Source of the DNA: Candidatus Kryptonium thompsonii
GTDB taxonomy: Bacteria; Bacteroidota; Ignavibacteria; Kryptoniales; Kryptoniaceae
Direction: 5' to 3'
NCBI GenBank assembly: GCA_001442925.1
Contig: LDXX01000012.1
Span: 1 to 43,517, forward strand
Length of the DNA stretch: 43,517 nt
Each line of letters starts with the position of its first letter. Positions within the stretch are counted from its first letter, which is position 1. A program made the position numbers and the translations under genes. Of the stretch, positions 24,963 to 34,473 are shown piece after piece. The notes beneath the pieces were generated by a model, which was not told where the DNA came from, did not search any database, and was given only the letters and a program-made list of their open reading frames with translations.

Positions 24963-25847
24963 TTATTTAAGTAAATCTATGAAAAAGTTCGGGAGAGCGA
25001 ACGATGCAAGATGAACTTTTTCGTTATAATACTTTAAAGTTGGAGCAAAATTTTTAACTCTATCTGGATAAAAATCCTTTATGGGATCAAACTTTTTTGA
25101 ACCAAGAATAAAACTTATTACCCCGCTTGCATAGGTTGGAACATTAGCGATATAAAAATGAACTATTGGGAAATACCTTTTAAAAATTAAAAAAATCCGT
25201 TTTATTAAATCAGGGAAAACAAAAGGTGATTCTGATTGAGCTACGATTATTCCCGAATCATTTAAAGAGGCAAAAGCATCTTTATAAAAGCTTTCTTCAA
25301 AAAGTCCAACCGCCGGACCTATTGGGTCCGGGGAATCTATCAAAATGATATCATAAATTCCACGCTTTGATTTAACAAATTCAATTCCATCTTGAAAATT
25401 TATTTCAACCCTTTCATCATCAAGGTATGATGCAAGGTTTGGGAAATAAATTTTTGATGTCTTCACAACTTCTTCATCTATTTCAACAAGTTCAACTTTC
25501 TTGATTGTTTTATGTTTTAAAATTTCTCTCACAGCACCACCGTCTCCACCACCTATCACAAGCACATGTTTTGGTTCCGGATGAGTAAAAAGAGGGACAT
25601 GCGCTATCATTTCATGATAGATGAACTCATCCTTTTCTGTAAGCATAATAAACCCATCCAACGCCATAACCCTGCCATAGTCATAAGACTCAAAAATCTC
25701 AATCTTTTGGTAAGGCGTTTCTTTCTCAAAAAGTTTGTACTTCACCCTTAAAGATATAGCGGTGTTTCCGGGTCCGTATTCCGTAAGCCAAACTTCTTTT
25801 CTATTACTATTTGGTATGTCAGTATTTACTTCACCTTTCTCCTGCAA
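24963..25847 (-). CDS. speE: Spermidine synthase (polyamine aminopropyltransferase)
   Basis: The enzyme moves an aminopropyl group from decarboxylated AdoMet to putrescine or a longer amine. Motifs are [20 protein letters not shown], the AdoMet-binding [16 protein letters not shown] (about 95-110), the acidic [11 protein letters not shown], and the catalytic-aspartate segment [12 protein letters not shown] (D171, D174). The start is a TTG with GGAG just upstream; no ATG or GTG alternative exists before the conserved core. It overlaps the end of speD by 17 bases, so the two activities should be made together. Confidence 0.95.
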   Translation of the reverse strand: MQEKGEVNTDIPNSNRKEVWLTEYGPGNTAISLRVKYKLFEKETPYQKIEIFESYDYGRVMALDGFIMLTEKDEFIYHEMIAHVPLFTHPEPKHVLVIGGGDGGAVREILKHKTIKKVELVEIDEEVVKTSKIYFPNLASYLDDERVEINFQDGIEFVKSKRGIYDIILIDSPDPIGPAVGLFEESFYKDAFASLNDSGIIVAQSESPFVFPDLIKRIFLIFKRYFPIVHFYIANVPTYASGVISFILGSKKFDPIKDFYPDRVKNFAPTLKYYNEKVHLASFALPNFFIDLLK

Positions 25848-26244
25848 GAACTCCTGCTGATATTTTCTTTGTAATCGTACCAGTTATGTTTTCCGAAAGC
25901 CCGCGTTTTACCTCCATGAGGTAGCTACTTTTAGCCTTGAATTTTTCTTTTAAATACTGATAGCTCACATACGGATCAACATCGTCGCCACATGTGAAGA
26001 CATCAACTGCTGCATAGCCATACTCAGGCCATGTGTGGATTGTAAGATGTGATTCCGCTATAACAACAACCCCACTCACACCGTGAGGATTGAAGGGATG
26101 AAAAAATGTTTTCACAATAGTTGCACCAGCAAGTTCTGCCGATTTCGTCAGAACTTTTTCAACAAAAGAGACATCGTTCAAAAGTTTTCGGTCGCAGTTG
26201 AAAAGCTCGATTAGAAGATGCCTCCCTAATGCTTTCAATTTCAC
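25831..26244 (-). CDS. speD: S-adenosylmethionine decarboxylase proenzyme, class 1B
   Basis: The 137-residue proenzyme self-cleaves to a pyruvoyl enzyme that decarboxylates AdoMet. The cleavage site is E64-S65 in [17 protein letters not shown], and the catalytic cysteine is C85 in FTCGDDVDP. It starts with a very strong GGAGGAGGTG ribosome-binding site. A promoter and an 11-base dyad lie upstream. With speE it gives spermidine or longer polyamines, which are abundant in thermophiles. Confidence 0.96.
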   Translation of the reverse strand: MKLKALGRHLLIELFNCDRKLLNDVSFVEKVLTKSAELAGATIVKTFFHPFNPHGVSGVVVIAESHLTIHTWPEYGYAAVDVFTCGDDVDPYVSYQYLKEKFKAKSSYLMEVKRGLSENITGTITKKISAGVLAGER

Positions 26245-26251
26245 CTCCTCC

Positions 26252-26282
26252 TATTTTTTAGAGTTTGACATTCTAAAAAATA
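26252..26282. promoter_or_regulatory. Dyad at the speD transcription start
   Basis: A perfect 11-base inverted repeat TATTTTTTAGA / TCTAAAAAATA around 9 bases (GTTTGACAT). It lies between the putative -10 box of speD and its ribosome-binding site, ending 2 bases before the GGAGG-rich stretch. It could be a repressor operator or a stem-loop in the leader. The sequence does not distinguish these. Confidence 0.55.
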
Positions 26283-26289
26283 CAGGTAA

Positions 26290-26318
26290 TTAATAATAAA
26301 TTTTTTGTTAAGTTTCAA
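26290..26318 (-). promoter_or_regulatory. Possible promoter of speD-speE
   Basis: On the minus strand TTGAAA (26313-26318) is followed after 17 bases by TATTAA (26290-26295), giving a start near 26283, right at the dyad. It sits just beyond the upstream operon's terminator, where a promoter is needed. Confidence 0.5.
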
Positions 26319-26329
26319 GTTTTTAAAAC

Positions 26330-26361
26330 AAAAAGGGGCTTTTATTCAAAAGCCCCTTTTT
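26330..26361 (-). terminator. Intrinsic terminator after the M20 dipeptidase gene
   Basis: A perfect 14-base stem AAAAAGGGGCTTTT / AAAAGCCCCTTTTT (26330-26343 and 26348-26361) with a 4-base loop, ending in U residues on the minus strand. It begins 8 bases after the dipeptidase stop codon and separates that operon from speD-speE. Symmetry would let it act both ways. Confidence 0.9.
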
Positions 26362-26369
26362 AAAGTTTT

Positions 26370-27755
26370 TTATTTTATCTGGGAAATCTCATAAAAGTAT
26401 CTAACAAACGCTTTCATCCCACCTGATGCCTGTCTCCAATCAAAGTTTTCATTCGGCTCATGATATCCATGCTCGGGTAAGCTAAGCCCAATCATAACAA
26501 TTGGAACTTTTAACAACTTTTGCATCGTGACAACCGCACCAATTGAACCACCTTCCCTTATGAAAGCGGGTTTAACTCCAAATGCATATTCGATTGCCTT
26601 CACCGCTGAATCAGCATAGGGTCCTTCGAATTCTCCAAGATACGGCTCAAGTGCGTTCTCACGTATAACTTCAACATCCGGGTTAAGCTTCTTCACATAA
26701 TCTTTAAGCAATTTGAAAGCTTTTTCCGGTGTTTGATTCGGGACAAGTCGCATGCTTATCTTTGCTTCAGCTCTTGGGGGAACTATCGTCTTTATCCCAG
26801 GGCCTGTATAGCCACCCACAATGCCATGAACTTCAAAAGTTGGCTCAGCCCAAATTCTTCTCAAAACCTCCGCTTTGTTCTTCGTTCTCACGCTCTTGAA
26901 ACCAAATATTTCGATTCTCTTTTTTACATCAAATCCTGATGCAAGGAAATTCTTCAATTCTTTATCGCTTAATTTCTTTACATCCTTGTAAAATCCGGGA
27001 ATCTTTATTTTACCTGTTTTTGCATCGTAAAGCTGTGATATGAGTTGACAAATTTCACCAATCGGATTTCTTGCCCAACCACCTGTGGTTCCAGAATGAA
27101 CATCTTTCGTGCCCGTTTCAAGAACAAGCCTGGCTCCTTGTAAACCTCTCAACCCATAAGGTATAGCAGGTTTATCAGAAGAAATCCACAAAGTATCCGA
27201 GACAAGGATAGAATCTGGTTTGATCTCCGATTTGTATTGCTTGATGAAGTATTCAAAGTTCGGGCTTCCGTTTTCCTCCTCAAATTCCCAAATGAACTTA
27301 ATATTCAATGGGATACCATTTTCAACCGCAAAACGAGCAGCAAAAAGGGCTGAAAGAGCTGGTCCTTTATCGTCAGTTGTTCCACGCCCATAATATTTCC
27401 CATTCTCCTTGCTAAACTTAAACGGTTCACGAACCCACTCAGGACCACCGGCAGGTTGAACATCAAGATGATTATAAATCGCAAGAGTTGGATTCTTTGG
27501 ATCAGTTACATATGACCCGAAGACAACTGGATTTCCGGGGGTTTGACATTTCTTAGCTTCAAAACCAAATTTCTTCAAAAATTCAACTGCAAGATCAGCC
27601 CCTCGCTCAATATCATTTCTGTAAGATGGGTCCATGCTGATGGTTGGGATTTCAACTATTTCACCAAGCATTTGTTCAAATTCATTTCTGACATCATTAA
27701 CATAACTATTGAGCTTTTCAGCTATGTTTTCCCAGTTTGGTAGTTGACCTGCCAT
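26370..27755 (-). CDS. M20-family metallopeptidase (dipeptidase)
   Basis: The 461-residue protein is a two-metal M20 peptidase. Visible are the metal motif AIYNHLDVQP (H96, D98), YYGRGTTDDKGP (D128), the catalytic glutamate pair in WEFEEENGS (E159, E160), an inserted dimerisation domain with RGLQGARLVLE and VHSGTTGG, and a C-terminal metal histidine in SLPEHGYHEPNENF. It matches the carnosinase/CPG2-like dipeptidase group. No signal peptide is visible, so it acts in the cytoplasm. A GGAG ribosome-binding site precedes ATG, and a terminator follows the stop. It is 36 bases after the recombinase gene. Confidence 0.93.
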   Translation of the reverse strand: MAGQLPNWENIAEKLNSYVNDVRNEFEQMLGEIVEIPTISMDPSYRNDIERGADLAVEFLKKFGFEAKKCQTPGNPVVFGSYVTDPKNPTLAIYNHLDVQPAGGPEWVREPFKFSKENGKYYGRGTTDDKGPALSALFAARFAVENGIPLNIKFIWEFEEENGSPNFEYFIKQYKSEIKPDSILVSDTLWISSDKPAIPYGLRGLQGARLVLETGTKDVHSGTTGGWARNPIGEICQLISQLYDAKTGKIKIPGFYKDVKKLSDKELKNFLASGFDVKKRIEIFGFKSVRTKNKAEVLRRIWAEPTFEVHGIVGGYTGPGIKTIVPPRAEAKISMRLVPNQTPEKAFKLLKDYVKKLNPDVEVIRENALEPYLGEFEGPYADSAVKAIEYAFGVKPAFIREGGSIGAVVTMQKLLKVPIVMIGLSLPEHGYHEPNENFDWRQASGGMKAFVRYFYEISQIK

Positions 27756-27791
27756 AGTTTTTTGCTCCTTTTTGTTTTAGTTTGTTAAAAA

Positions 27792-28745
27792 TTAAATTGC
27801 CCTTGGGTGATAAAGGCGATATATCTCTTTCAATGTTTCATTGCTTATGTGAGTATAAATTTGAGTTGTTGTTATGCTCGCATGCCCAAGCATTTCCTGA
27901 ACCGATCTTAAATCCGAACCGCCTTCAAGGAGATGCGTCGCAAATGAATGTCGCAATGTGTGCGGGTGTATTTCTTTTTTTATACCCGCCATCGAGGCAT
28001 ATTTCTTTACAATTTTATACACACTCATTCTCGTCAGTTTTCTGCCTAATCTACTTAAAAAAAGAAAATCTCCGCTTCCAATTTTAACAAGTTTCGGCCT
28101 AACTTTCAACTGATACTCCCGCACCCATTTAATTGCCACCTTACCAATTGGTACTAACCTCTCTTTTGAACCCTTGCCAAAAACCCTTATAATTTCCATA
28201 TCAAATAGCAGATCAATCTGCCTCAAATTTATCAATTCAGAAACCCTCACACCTGTCGCATACATCAATTCGAGTAGTGCTTTATCCCTCAATCCAATCG
28301 GAGTTGAGACATCCGGTTGCTCAAGCAAAGATGAGACTTCATCAATGCTCAGAACTTCAGGAAGTTTTCTCCTTGTCTTTGGACTTTCAATGTTTTCAAC
28401 GGGATAATTCTTAGAGTATGACTCAAGAAGCAAAAATTTATGGAATGTTCTTATCGAAGCAATATTTCTAGATATACTTGATGGGCTCAACCCAGCCATT
28501 CCAAGCGCATGGATATACTCCCTTATCAATTCTTCGCTGACACGATCCGGATGCTCAATTCCTCTATCCTCAAGAAAAGAAATATAGCGAGCAAGATCAA
28601 TGGAATATGATTCAACTGTATTTTTCGAATAACCCTTTTCAATTTCAACAGACCTAAGAAAATGAGTTAAAAATCGCCTCCAATTATTATTCTTAATCTT
28701 CAACAAAGCCCTATCGAACACATATTTTTCATCAACTTGAGACAT
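27792..28745 (-). CDS. Tyrosine site-specific recombinase, XerC/XerD type
   Basis: The 317-residue protein has an N-terminal SAM-like core-binding domain (about 22-115) and a catalytic domain with the residues R167 (ATGVRVSEL), K191 (GKGSKERLVPI), H262-x-x-R265 (PHTLRHSFA), H288 (LGHAS) and the nucleophile Y297 (TQIYTH). This is the full XerC/D set used for chromosome dimer resolution at dif. No dif site or mobile element is visible nearby, and the location inside a housekeeping operon favours the cellular Xer role rather than an integrase. It overlaps the PgpH-type gene by 14 bases. About 20 extra residues lie at the N-terminus. Confidence 0.93.
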   Translation of the reverse strand: MSQVDEKYVFDRALLKIKNNNWRRFLTHFLRSVEIEKGYSKNTVESYSIDLARYISFLEDRGIEHPDRVSEELIREYIHALGMAGLSPSSISRNIASIRTFHKFLLLESYSKNYPVENIESPKTRRKLPEVLSIDEVSSLLEQPDVSTPIGLRDKALLELMYATGVRVSELINLRQIDLLFDMEIIRVFGKGSKERLVPIGKVAIKWVREYQLKVRPKLVKIGSGDFLFLSRLGRKLTRMSVYKIVKKYASMAGIKKEIHPHTLRHSFATHLLEGGSDLRSVQEMLGHASITTTQIYTHISNETLKEIYRLYHPRAI

Positions 28746-31038
28746 TCCCTGACTTCTTTGTTTTTCTTGTTGCTTTAAATTTTACCTGCTTATTTTCACC
28801 CGACTTCTTTTCGATCACTTTTTCCTGTTCAGGATATTTAACCCTGGGGTGATAAAGATTGACAAGCATTTGAATAAATGTTTTCTTTATCTCTTCAATA
28901 TCTTTAAAAGTTAAATTTGATTCGTCAAGTTGACCATCTTCAATTCTGTTTTCAAATATTGCCTCAACAGTTTTCTCTATATTCTCAGGTGTTTTCTCAT
29001 CAAGCGATCTAACCGCAGCTTCCACGGAATCAGCAAGCATTACTATCCCTGTCTCCTTTGAATCTGGTTTTGGTCCTTTATACCTGAAATTGCTTTCCTC
29101 TATTTCGACGTTTCTTAGTTCTCTTCTCTTCAATGCTTTTCCATAAAAATAGGCAACGAGCGTTGTCCCATGATGCATAGGGATAAACTTTATTATCTCA
29201 GATGGAAGACCATATTTTCGAGCGATTTTTTGACCTTCCTCAACATGTGATATAATTATCTGAACGCTTTGCTCGGGCGTGATTGAACTGTGAAGTTTAT
29301 CTGATTCCATTTGATTCTCGACGAAAAATTCGGGATTTAGAATTTTACCGACATCGTGATAATATGCTCCAACGCGGGCTAGCACGGAGTTGGCTCCAAT
29401 TGCTTTTGCTGCTGCTTCTGCAAGCGTTGCAACTGCAATACTATGGTGAAATGTTCCTGGCGCCCTCGCCGAAAGCTCACGGAGAAGGGGATGATTGAAA
29501 TCAGAAAGCTCAAGAAGTGTAATTTCCGTCATAATCCCAAAGATCTTCTCAAAGAAAACTAACAATCCATATGTTAAAATTGGTGAAAGCAAAGCATTAC
29601 CAGCCACAAAGCTAAGTTTAGTAAGGATAACATTTATGGATTCCTGCTTTTGAAAAGAAAAACTAAGCACAACAAAAGCATACGCAATAAAAATGAAGAT
29701 AAAACTTCTAAAAATTTGCATCCTATTGCCAATACTCCTGACAGAATAAATTGAAATTGCTCCAGCGACAAATGATGCTACGGTAATATCATAGCTATAA
29801 CCAGTAATGGAACCGATCACAAGTGAAATAGCCGCAGTTGCCCAAAACGCAACTCTTGAATCAAATATTATCGTCATCAACATTGAAAATGCTGGTATAA
29901 GAATAAGATAATTCACTTCATATCCTGCTTTCATCCTCGTTATCAGGAAAGCGAGCAAAATCTCAAACATGAAAAGGGCAGTTATAAGGGAAAGCAATTT
30001 ATTATCAAAATAAATTTTCTTCCTGTACATGTAAAGATAAATCCAAAAGATGGTTAGTATGCTACTGATCAAAATAAAACGCCCAAGATCTTTCAACACT
30101 TGTCCTGTTCCAATGCCCCGCTCCTTCTGAGCCCTTCTCAATGATTCCAGCTTCAAATACTTTTCTGGAGTTATTATCTCATGTCTAGATATTATCTTCT
30201 CATTTTCTCGAACGACGCCAGCGGTTCTTAAAATCTTGCTCTTCTCCCGTTCAATTAAGTCATTTGTCTCTTCCTCGTTAAATATTAGATTCGGCTTAAC
30301 AAATGAATAAAAAATCTTTGCGATCAAGTCAAAATAAGTTGAATCTATTACACCGAACTCAGGAAAATTTTTCTGCACAAAATCTTCAGCAAAAACACGA
30401 GCTTCACTTAAGTCATAAAACTTTCCCTGCTTATAAACCTCCTCAAACTTCCCCTTTCTTAAAACTATCTCATTTCGCCTTAGCGCTGATCTCGGAATTG
30501 AAATAACCCCGACGGGTCGGTATATTGATGAAAGATATGTTTCAGCAGAGAGCTTTAATTTATTTAAATTAAAGTAACCGACTTTGTATAGAAACTCGAT
30601 TTTCTCAACTTCTTCAGGGGTGATTTTCTGAATCAAAACTTTCTTTAAATTTTCAATTTCAGCCGAATCACGCTTGTTATTCGACTTAACTTGATGAGCT
30701 TGTTTCAGATCAAGATATGATTTTAAATTAGTCAAAAAAACATGAATTTCATTTAGCTGATTTTTGTAAACTTGTGTATCTACATCAAATATGAAGTAAA
30801 CTTCATTGTAAACTCTTGCAATCTCCTCCTGATATTGTTTTTCATCTTTATAAATTGGAAAAGAAAAAGGTGCAACGACATCATCATAAAGCCATACGCT
30901 TCCAACCTCATATTTATGTTCAAAAACATAAGGGCTCCTGAACAAAATCACAGCAAAAAGCGGAGGGAGAAAAAACATCAAAACCTTCAAAGTTAAACCC
31001 CTCGCGAAAAAAAATGTTAGATTCTGTAAAATTTTCAT
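28732..31038 (-). CDS. 7TM-HD phosphodiesterase, PgpH/YqfF type (c-di-AMP hydrolase)
   Basis: The 768-residue protein has one N-terminal membrane helix, an extracytoplasmic helical domain (about 40-300, 7TMR-HDED type), seven membrane helices (about 310-490) and a cytoplasmic HD domain (about 500-700) with FHHSIAVATLAEAAAKAIGA and ARVGAYYHDVGKI, the metal-binding HD pair. PgpH-type proteins hydrolyse cyclic di-AMP to pApA and tie it to envelope and potassium control. A lysine-rich C-terminal tail follows. Substrate is by family, not tested. It starts 3 bases after the HAD gene and overlaps the recombinase gene. Confidence 0.92.
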   Translation of the reverse strand: MKILQNLTFFFARGLTLKVLMFFLPPLFAVILFRSPYVFEHKYEVGSVWLYDDVVAPFSFPIYKDEKQYQEEIARVYNEVYFIFDVDTQVYKNQLNEIHVFLTNLKSYLDLKQAHQVKSNNKRDSAEIENLKKVLIQKITPEEVEKIEFLYKVGYFNLNKLKLSAETYLSSIYRPVGVISIPRSALRRNEIVLRKGKFEEVYKQGKFYDLSEARVFAEDFVQKNFPEFGVIDSTYFDLIAKIFYSFVKPNLIFNEEETNDLIEREKSKILRTAGVVRENEKIISRHEIITPEKYLKLESLRRAQKERGIGTGQVLKDLGRFILISSILTIFWIYLYMYRKKIYFDNKLLSLITALFMFEILLAFLITRMKAGYEVNYLILIPAFSMLMTIIFDSRVAFWATAAISLVIGSITGYSYDITVASFVAGAISIYSVRSIGNRMQIFRSFIFIFIAYAFVVLSFSFQKQESINVILTKLSFVAGNALLSPILTYGLLVFFEKIFGIMTEITLLELSDFNHPLLRELSARAPGTFHHSIAVATLAEAAAKAIGANSVLARVGAYYHDVGKILNPEFFVENQMESDKLHSSITPEQSVQIIISHVEEGQKIARKYGLPSEIIKFIPMHHGTTLVAYFYGKALKRRELRNVEIEESNFRYKGPKPDSKETGIVMLADSVEAAVRSLDEKTPENIEKTVEAIFENRIEDGQLDESNLTFKDIEEIKKTFIQMLVNLYHPRVKYPEQEKVIEKKSGENKQVKFKATRKTKKSGNVSS

Positions 31039-31041
31039 ATC

Positions 31042-31908
31042 TTAAGCTGATTTTTTTGCATCAAGCAAAATTTCAAGAAATTCGCTCACACCATCTTCAT
31101 CGTTTGTCTTGGTCGTAACATAATCAGCATTAAATCTTACTTCGGCAATTGCATTTTTCATCGCTACAGCCACACCAACCTTCTTCAAGAATTCAAGGTC
31201 GTTATAAAAATCCCCAATTCCAACTACTTCCTTACATTTCAGCCCGTAATATTTACACACATATTTTAATCCTGTCGCTTTTGAAATCCCACGACGTTTC
31301 ACCTCAAGATAAGTTAACCTATCATATTTAAGCGATGGGTAAATTGAAGTCGATATATTCGAAAAGAAAGGGGGTTCAAGTTTATGCGCAATTTTATGAA
31401 GTATCAAACTTCGATCCGAACTAAAAACAACGCGAAGAACCTTATCAGTATGATCATAATATGAATCAACCTCCATTGTTTCAGCCTCCAAATTTCCAAT
31501 ATATGATGGAAAGATGGTATTTTCTGGAGTATAAATAACCTTATCTTCAGAATAAAAAAGTATGTTTACAAAATATCTCTCGGCAAGGTCAAGCGCTTTT
31601 AGAACCTTTTTTTCTGGAAGATAAAAGGCTTTGATCGTCTCACCCTCGGGAAACTTGACAAGAGCGCCATTTAGTGAAACTATAGGATCTTCAATGCCAA
31701 GCTTTTTAGCATATTTAACGGAAGCAGAATGCACACGACCAGTGATAAGAGTAAATCTAATCCCATAATCTTTTAATTCCTTAACAAGTTGCATCGTCCC
31801 TTCACCGATTTGATTCTCAGAGCTCAGCAATGTCCCATCAAGATCACAAGCGACGAGCTTTATCTTTTTTAATCTTTTTTTAAGTTCAGAAAGATCAACT
31901 TTCGCCAC
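31042..31908 (-). CDS. HAD-superfamily phosphatase, Cof type
   Basis: The 288-residue protein is a Cof/type-IIB HAD hydrolase: motif I VACDLDGTLLSSE (aspartates about 22 and 24), motif II TLITGR, and motif IV GIGDFYNDLEFLKKVGVAVAMKNA. Such enzymes dephosphorylate sugar phosphates, flavin mononucleotide or related compounds; the substrate is not readable here. The start is GTG; a stop lies two codons upstream, so no longer form is possible. It leads the HAD-PgpH-Xer-dipeptidase operon. Confidence 0.9.
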   Translation of the reverse strand: MAKVDLSELKKRLKKIKLVACDLDGTLLSSENQIGEGTMQLVKELKDYGIRFTLITGRVHSASVKYAKKLGIEDPIVSLNGALVKFPEGETIKAFYLPEKKVLKALDLAERYFVNILFYSEDKVIYTPENTIFPSYIGNLEAETMEVDSYYDHTDKVLRVVFSSDRSLILHKIAHKLEPPFFSNISTSIYPSLKYDRLTYLEVKRRGISKATGLKYVCKYYGLKCKEVVGIGDFYNDLEFLKKVGVAVAMKNAIAEVRFNADYVTTKTNDEDGVSEFLEILLDAKKSA

Positions 31909-32002
31909 TTTTCACACAGGTTGTTTTTCTGAAATTTAGCAAAAAAATTTAACAAAATTGTAAAAAAGAAAAAACATATGACATGGTCCAAAATTCTACA
32001 TG

Positions 32003-34381
32003 CTAATAAATCATCACATACTTTGAATAGCCAGGATAAACAAACGCGCTATTCTCAAAAACTTCTCCGCAACCTTCTCCACCAATTTCCTGATAAAATT
32101 TCACAATTCGTCCAAACCTAAAAAATTCGGGGCTTACCTCAAATTTTATATTCGGTGTATCACAAAAAATGAAAACATGTTTTTTATCTTTGTCAATTAC
32201 AACTTCAAAACTTCCGTTCCTCATAAAGCTTTTAACTATACTCTTATCATCCTTCAATATTTCAATGCCCGAATCAGATTTTTCACCATATGTTTGAACA
32301 GGCGCACTACCTTGATTTTTCAGTGCGAACCGCCCATCATTAACCCTTTCAAAAATTTGTCCTCGATTTTTGGCAACGGTTACAAATTTCACAGCAATTT
32401 TATTTGACTTCTCCAGGGGCAAATTATCAAGGCTTAATATCAAAACGGCAGAAATGGGGGAAGATATTTTTATTTTAAAATTACCAAGTTTGTAAGTTTT
32501 TGAAGTGTCAACTTCACCAGAAACCGCCTTGAAAGTTTTTGAGTTTATCAGCAAAACACCCTTTGCAAAGTCGATTTTAATCTCATCACGAGTAATTTTC
32601 ATCAACGAATCAATCAACTTCTTTGCGTTTCCTCTAAAAATATCTCTTGCTGGAATGTTAATTTCATTCCCTCCCAAACTTGCGATTTCATCATTACTTA
32701 AAATCTTATTTCTTAACATGAAGTTGTAGGAGAGTTTATAAGCCTCGTTCCACCAATCGATAAACGTTTTAAGATCATCGGGGTAAAAGCATATATTTAC
32801 TTTCTCATGAAATGGTTTTATTTCAGAGTTGATAAAAATCTTCGCAGCGTATCCAAATAACCCCCATCTTGTTGGATCAGATTGCAACCCAAATGGTGAG
32901 CAAACATTGACATCGCCCCAAGTATAGTAAGCGAAATAAATCACGGCATCATAATCCTGAAGCAAAGAATAAACAGCCATTTGAATTAAACTTGAAGCCC
33001 TATATTCATTTGGATAGCATAAAGCCCACTCACGAATTACAATTGGTTTTTTATCCCAAGCATAGAAACTTGAATAAACAGGAAAACCCCACCTATCACT
33101 TTTTTTAAGGTAATTTTCATTTCTGAAGAACGAAATACCAACCCACTCGCGACCTTGCTCAAAAAATGGATGATCCATATACATATTTTGTCCGATAAAA
33201 TCAAGTTCAGAAGCAACTGTGTATGTATCGCATATAAACTCACCGTTAACAGTTGTAGTCAAAGGTATAGGACATCCTCTCGAGCGAATGAACTCTTTCA
33301 AATCTTTGAAAAGTTTTACTTGAAGAGACATCAAAAATTCAATTCCATCTTTCTTTCTCAATGGGTGATCAATTTCACTATGCCCAACCTCGCTAAATTC
33401 CCCTAATTTTAACTTTGGGAATTTAACCCTACCTTCTTCAATAGATTCATCATTACCCAAGATTGAAAAACCATCTTTAGTTGTCCAAGCTCTTTTTAAA
33501 TTTTCAGTATTAACATACTTCTCCCTCAGAAATTGAACCCACAAGCGCATAAATTTAGTTTTATATGGTTCGATCATCGCATCAAGTTTATCGTATTGAA
33601 AGAAAAAGCTATCTTCATTTATGAGCTCTATCATCGCAACCGCTGGGTTTAACCCATTGGGCACCCCTGTATATGGATTTACATGCTTAAAAAGGAAGTT
33701 ATCAATAAATTCTTTCTGAAGCTTAATCATTTGCTCATCAAAAAGGCCATAAGGCGAACCCTTTCGCTCCATCTTCTCTGCGCCTTCAACCCCATCTCCA
33801 GCTTTAAATGTTCTATATGCACGAAGAACAAGATAAACGTAAATTCCACGCTTTTGCGCCTGATAAATCCAGTAATCAACTCTGTCAAGGTATTCTTTAT
33901 CGAGATTTCTAGAATTATTTTCGTTTGGATAAGACTCATCAATTATGTTTCTTCTGACTATACCAAATTTCTCACCTCCTCTGTTATCAAGTTCATGCAA
34001 CCTTATAATATTACACCCAGCGCGAGCAAGAACCTCAACCACTGTTTCGATTCTCTCCTTAGGTATGTCAACATGGCTTCCAGCAATTGTTACACCCCAA
34101 AATTTTATTCGCTTGTTTGTTTTTTCAAGGTAAAAATGTCCATCCTCCCCAACCTTTACAAATCCAAATTTTCCCGCGGGTGGGTCCAAGAGAAAACTAA
34201 AATCAATAAGTGAAGCATCGGGAAACTCCCCAAACCTTGGATCAAGCCATCTTACTGCAAGCGTATCTTTAAACTTGCCAGATATTTTTCTTTCAAATGT
34301 AATAGCCTGAGCAATAAGCAGGTTTGAAATAAAAGATAAAACAATCAAGACTTTTGCCAATTTGAAAAGTTTACCATTCAT
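32003..34381 (-). CDS. Secreted glycoside hydrolase, clan GH-A-like (family not identified)
   Basis: The 792-residue protein has a signal peptide (about residues 1-25), an N-terminal beta region, then a TIM-barrel-like part (about 90-490) with WGVTIAGSHVDIPKE and NIIRLHELD typical of clan GH-A. A glutamate pair at the expected places, E256 in MIELINEDS and E451 in VIREWALCYPNE, fits acid/base and nucleophile of a retaining enzyme. A C-terminal beta-sandwich follows. I cannot assign a CAZy family or substrate. I chose the ATG at 34379-34381: AGG lies 7 bases upstream; a GTG two codons earlier overlaps that site. It diverges from the cytochrome gene. Confidence 0.8.
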   Translation of the reverse strand: MNGKLFKLAKVLIVLSFISNLLIAQAITFERKISGKFKDTLAVRWLDPRFGEFPDASLIDFSFLLDPPAGKFGFVKVGEDGHFYLEKTNKRIKFWGVTIAGSHVDIPKERIETVVEVLARAGCNIIRLHELDNRGGEKFGIVRRNIIDESYPNENNSRNLDKEYLDRVDYWIYQAQKRGIYVYLVLRAYRTFKAGDGVEGAEKMERKGSPYGLFDEQMIKLQKEFIDNFLFKHVNPYTGVPNGLNPAVAMIELINEDSFFFQYDKLDAMIEPYKTKFMRLWVQFLREKYVNTENLKRAWTTKDGFSILGNDESIEEGRVKFPKLKLGEFSEVGHSEIDHPLRKKDGIEFLMSLQVKLFKDLKEFIRSRGCPIPLTTTVNGEFICDTYTVASELDFIGQNMYMDHPFFEQGREWVGISFFRNENYLKKSDRWGFPVYSSFYAWDKKPIVIREWALCYPNEYRASSLIQMAVYSLLQDYDAVIYFAYYTWGDVNVCSPFGLQSDPTRWGLFGYAAKIFINSEIKPFHEKVNICFYPDDLKTFIDWWNEAYKLSYNFMLRNKILSNDEIASLGGNEINIPARDIFRGNAKKLIDSLMKITRDEIKIDFAKGVLLINSKTFKAVSGEVDTSKTYKLGNFKIKISSPISAVLILSLDNLPLEKSNKIAVKFVTVAKNRGQIFERVNDGRFALKNQGSAPVQTYGEKSDSGIEILKDDKSIVKSFMRNGSFEVVIDKDKKHVFIFCDTPNIKFEVSPEFFRFGRIVKFYQEIGGEGCGEVFENSAFVYPGYSKYVMIY

Positions 34382-34423
34382 GAACACACCTGTAAAAATT
34401 TTTCGCTTGACAAATTTTAAAAA

Positions 34424-34452
34424 AATTTAAATTCTGCATATCTTAAAGTCAA
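34424..34452 (-). promoter_or_regulatory. Possible promoter of the glycoside hydrolase gene
   Basis: On the minus strand TTGACT (34447-34452) is followed after 17 bases by TAAATT (34424-34429), about 40 bases before the start codon. On the plus strand a TTGACA at 34407-34412 precedes the cytochrome gene, but it lacks a good -10 at the right distance. Confidence 0.45.
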
Positions 34453-34473
34453 ACAAGTAAATTTAAAGTTACA

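Noticed and set aside
27792-28745. Tyrosine recombinase as a sign of an integrated element
   Set aside because: It has the XerC/D size and full catalytic set, is embedded in a housekeeping operon, and no att-like repeats, tRNA gene or phage/plasmid genes are nearby.
33683-34213. 176-codon plus-strand ORF inside the glycoside hydrolase gene
   Set aside because: Antisense to a well-supported coding frame with catalytic motifs; no recognisable product and no ribosome-binding site.
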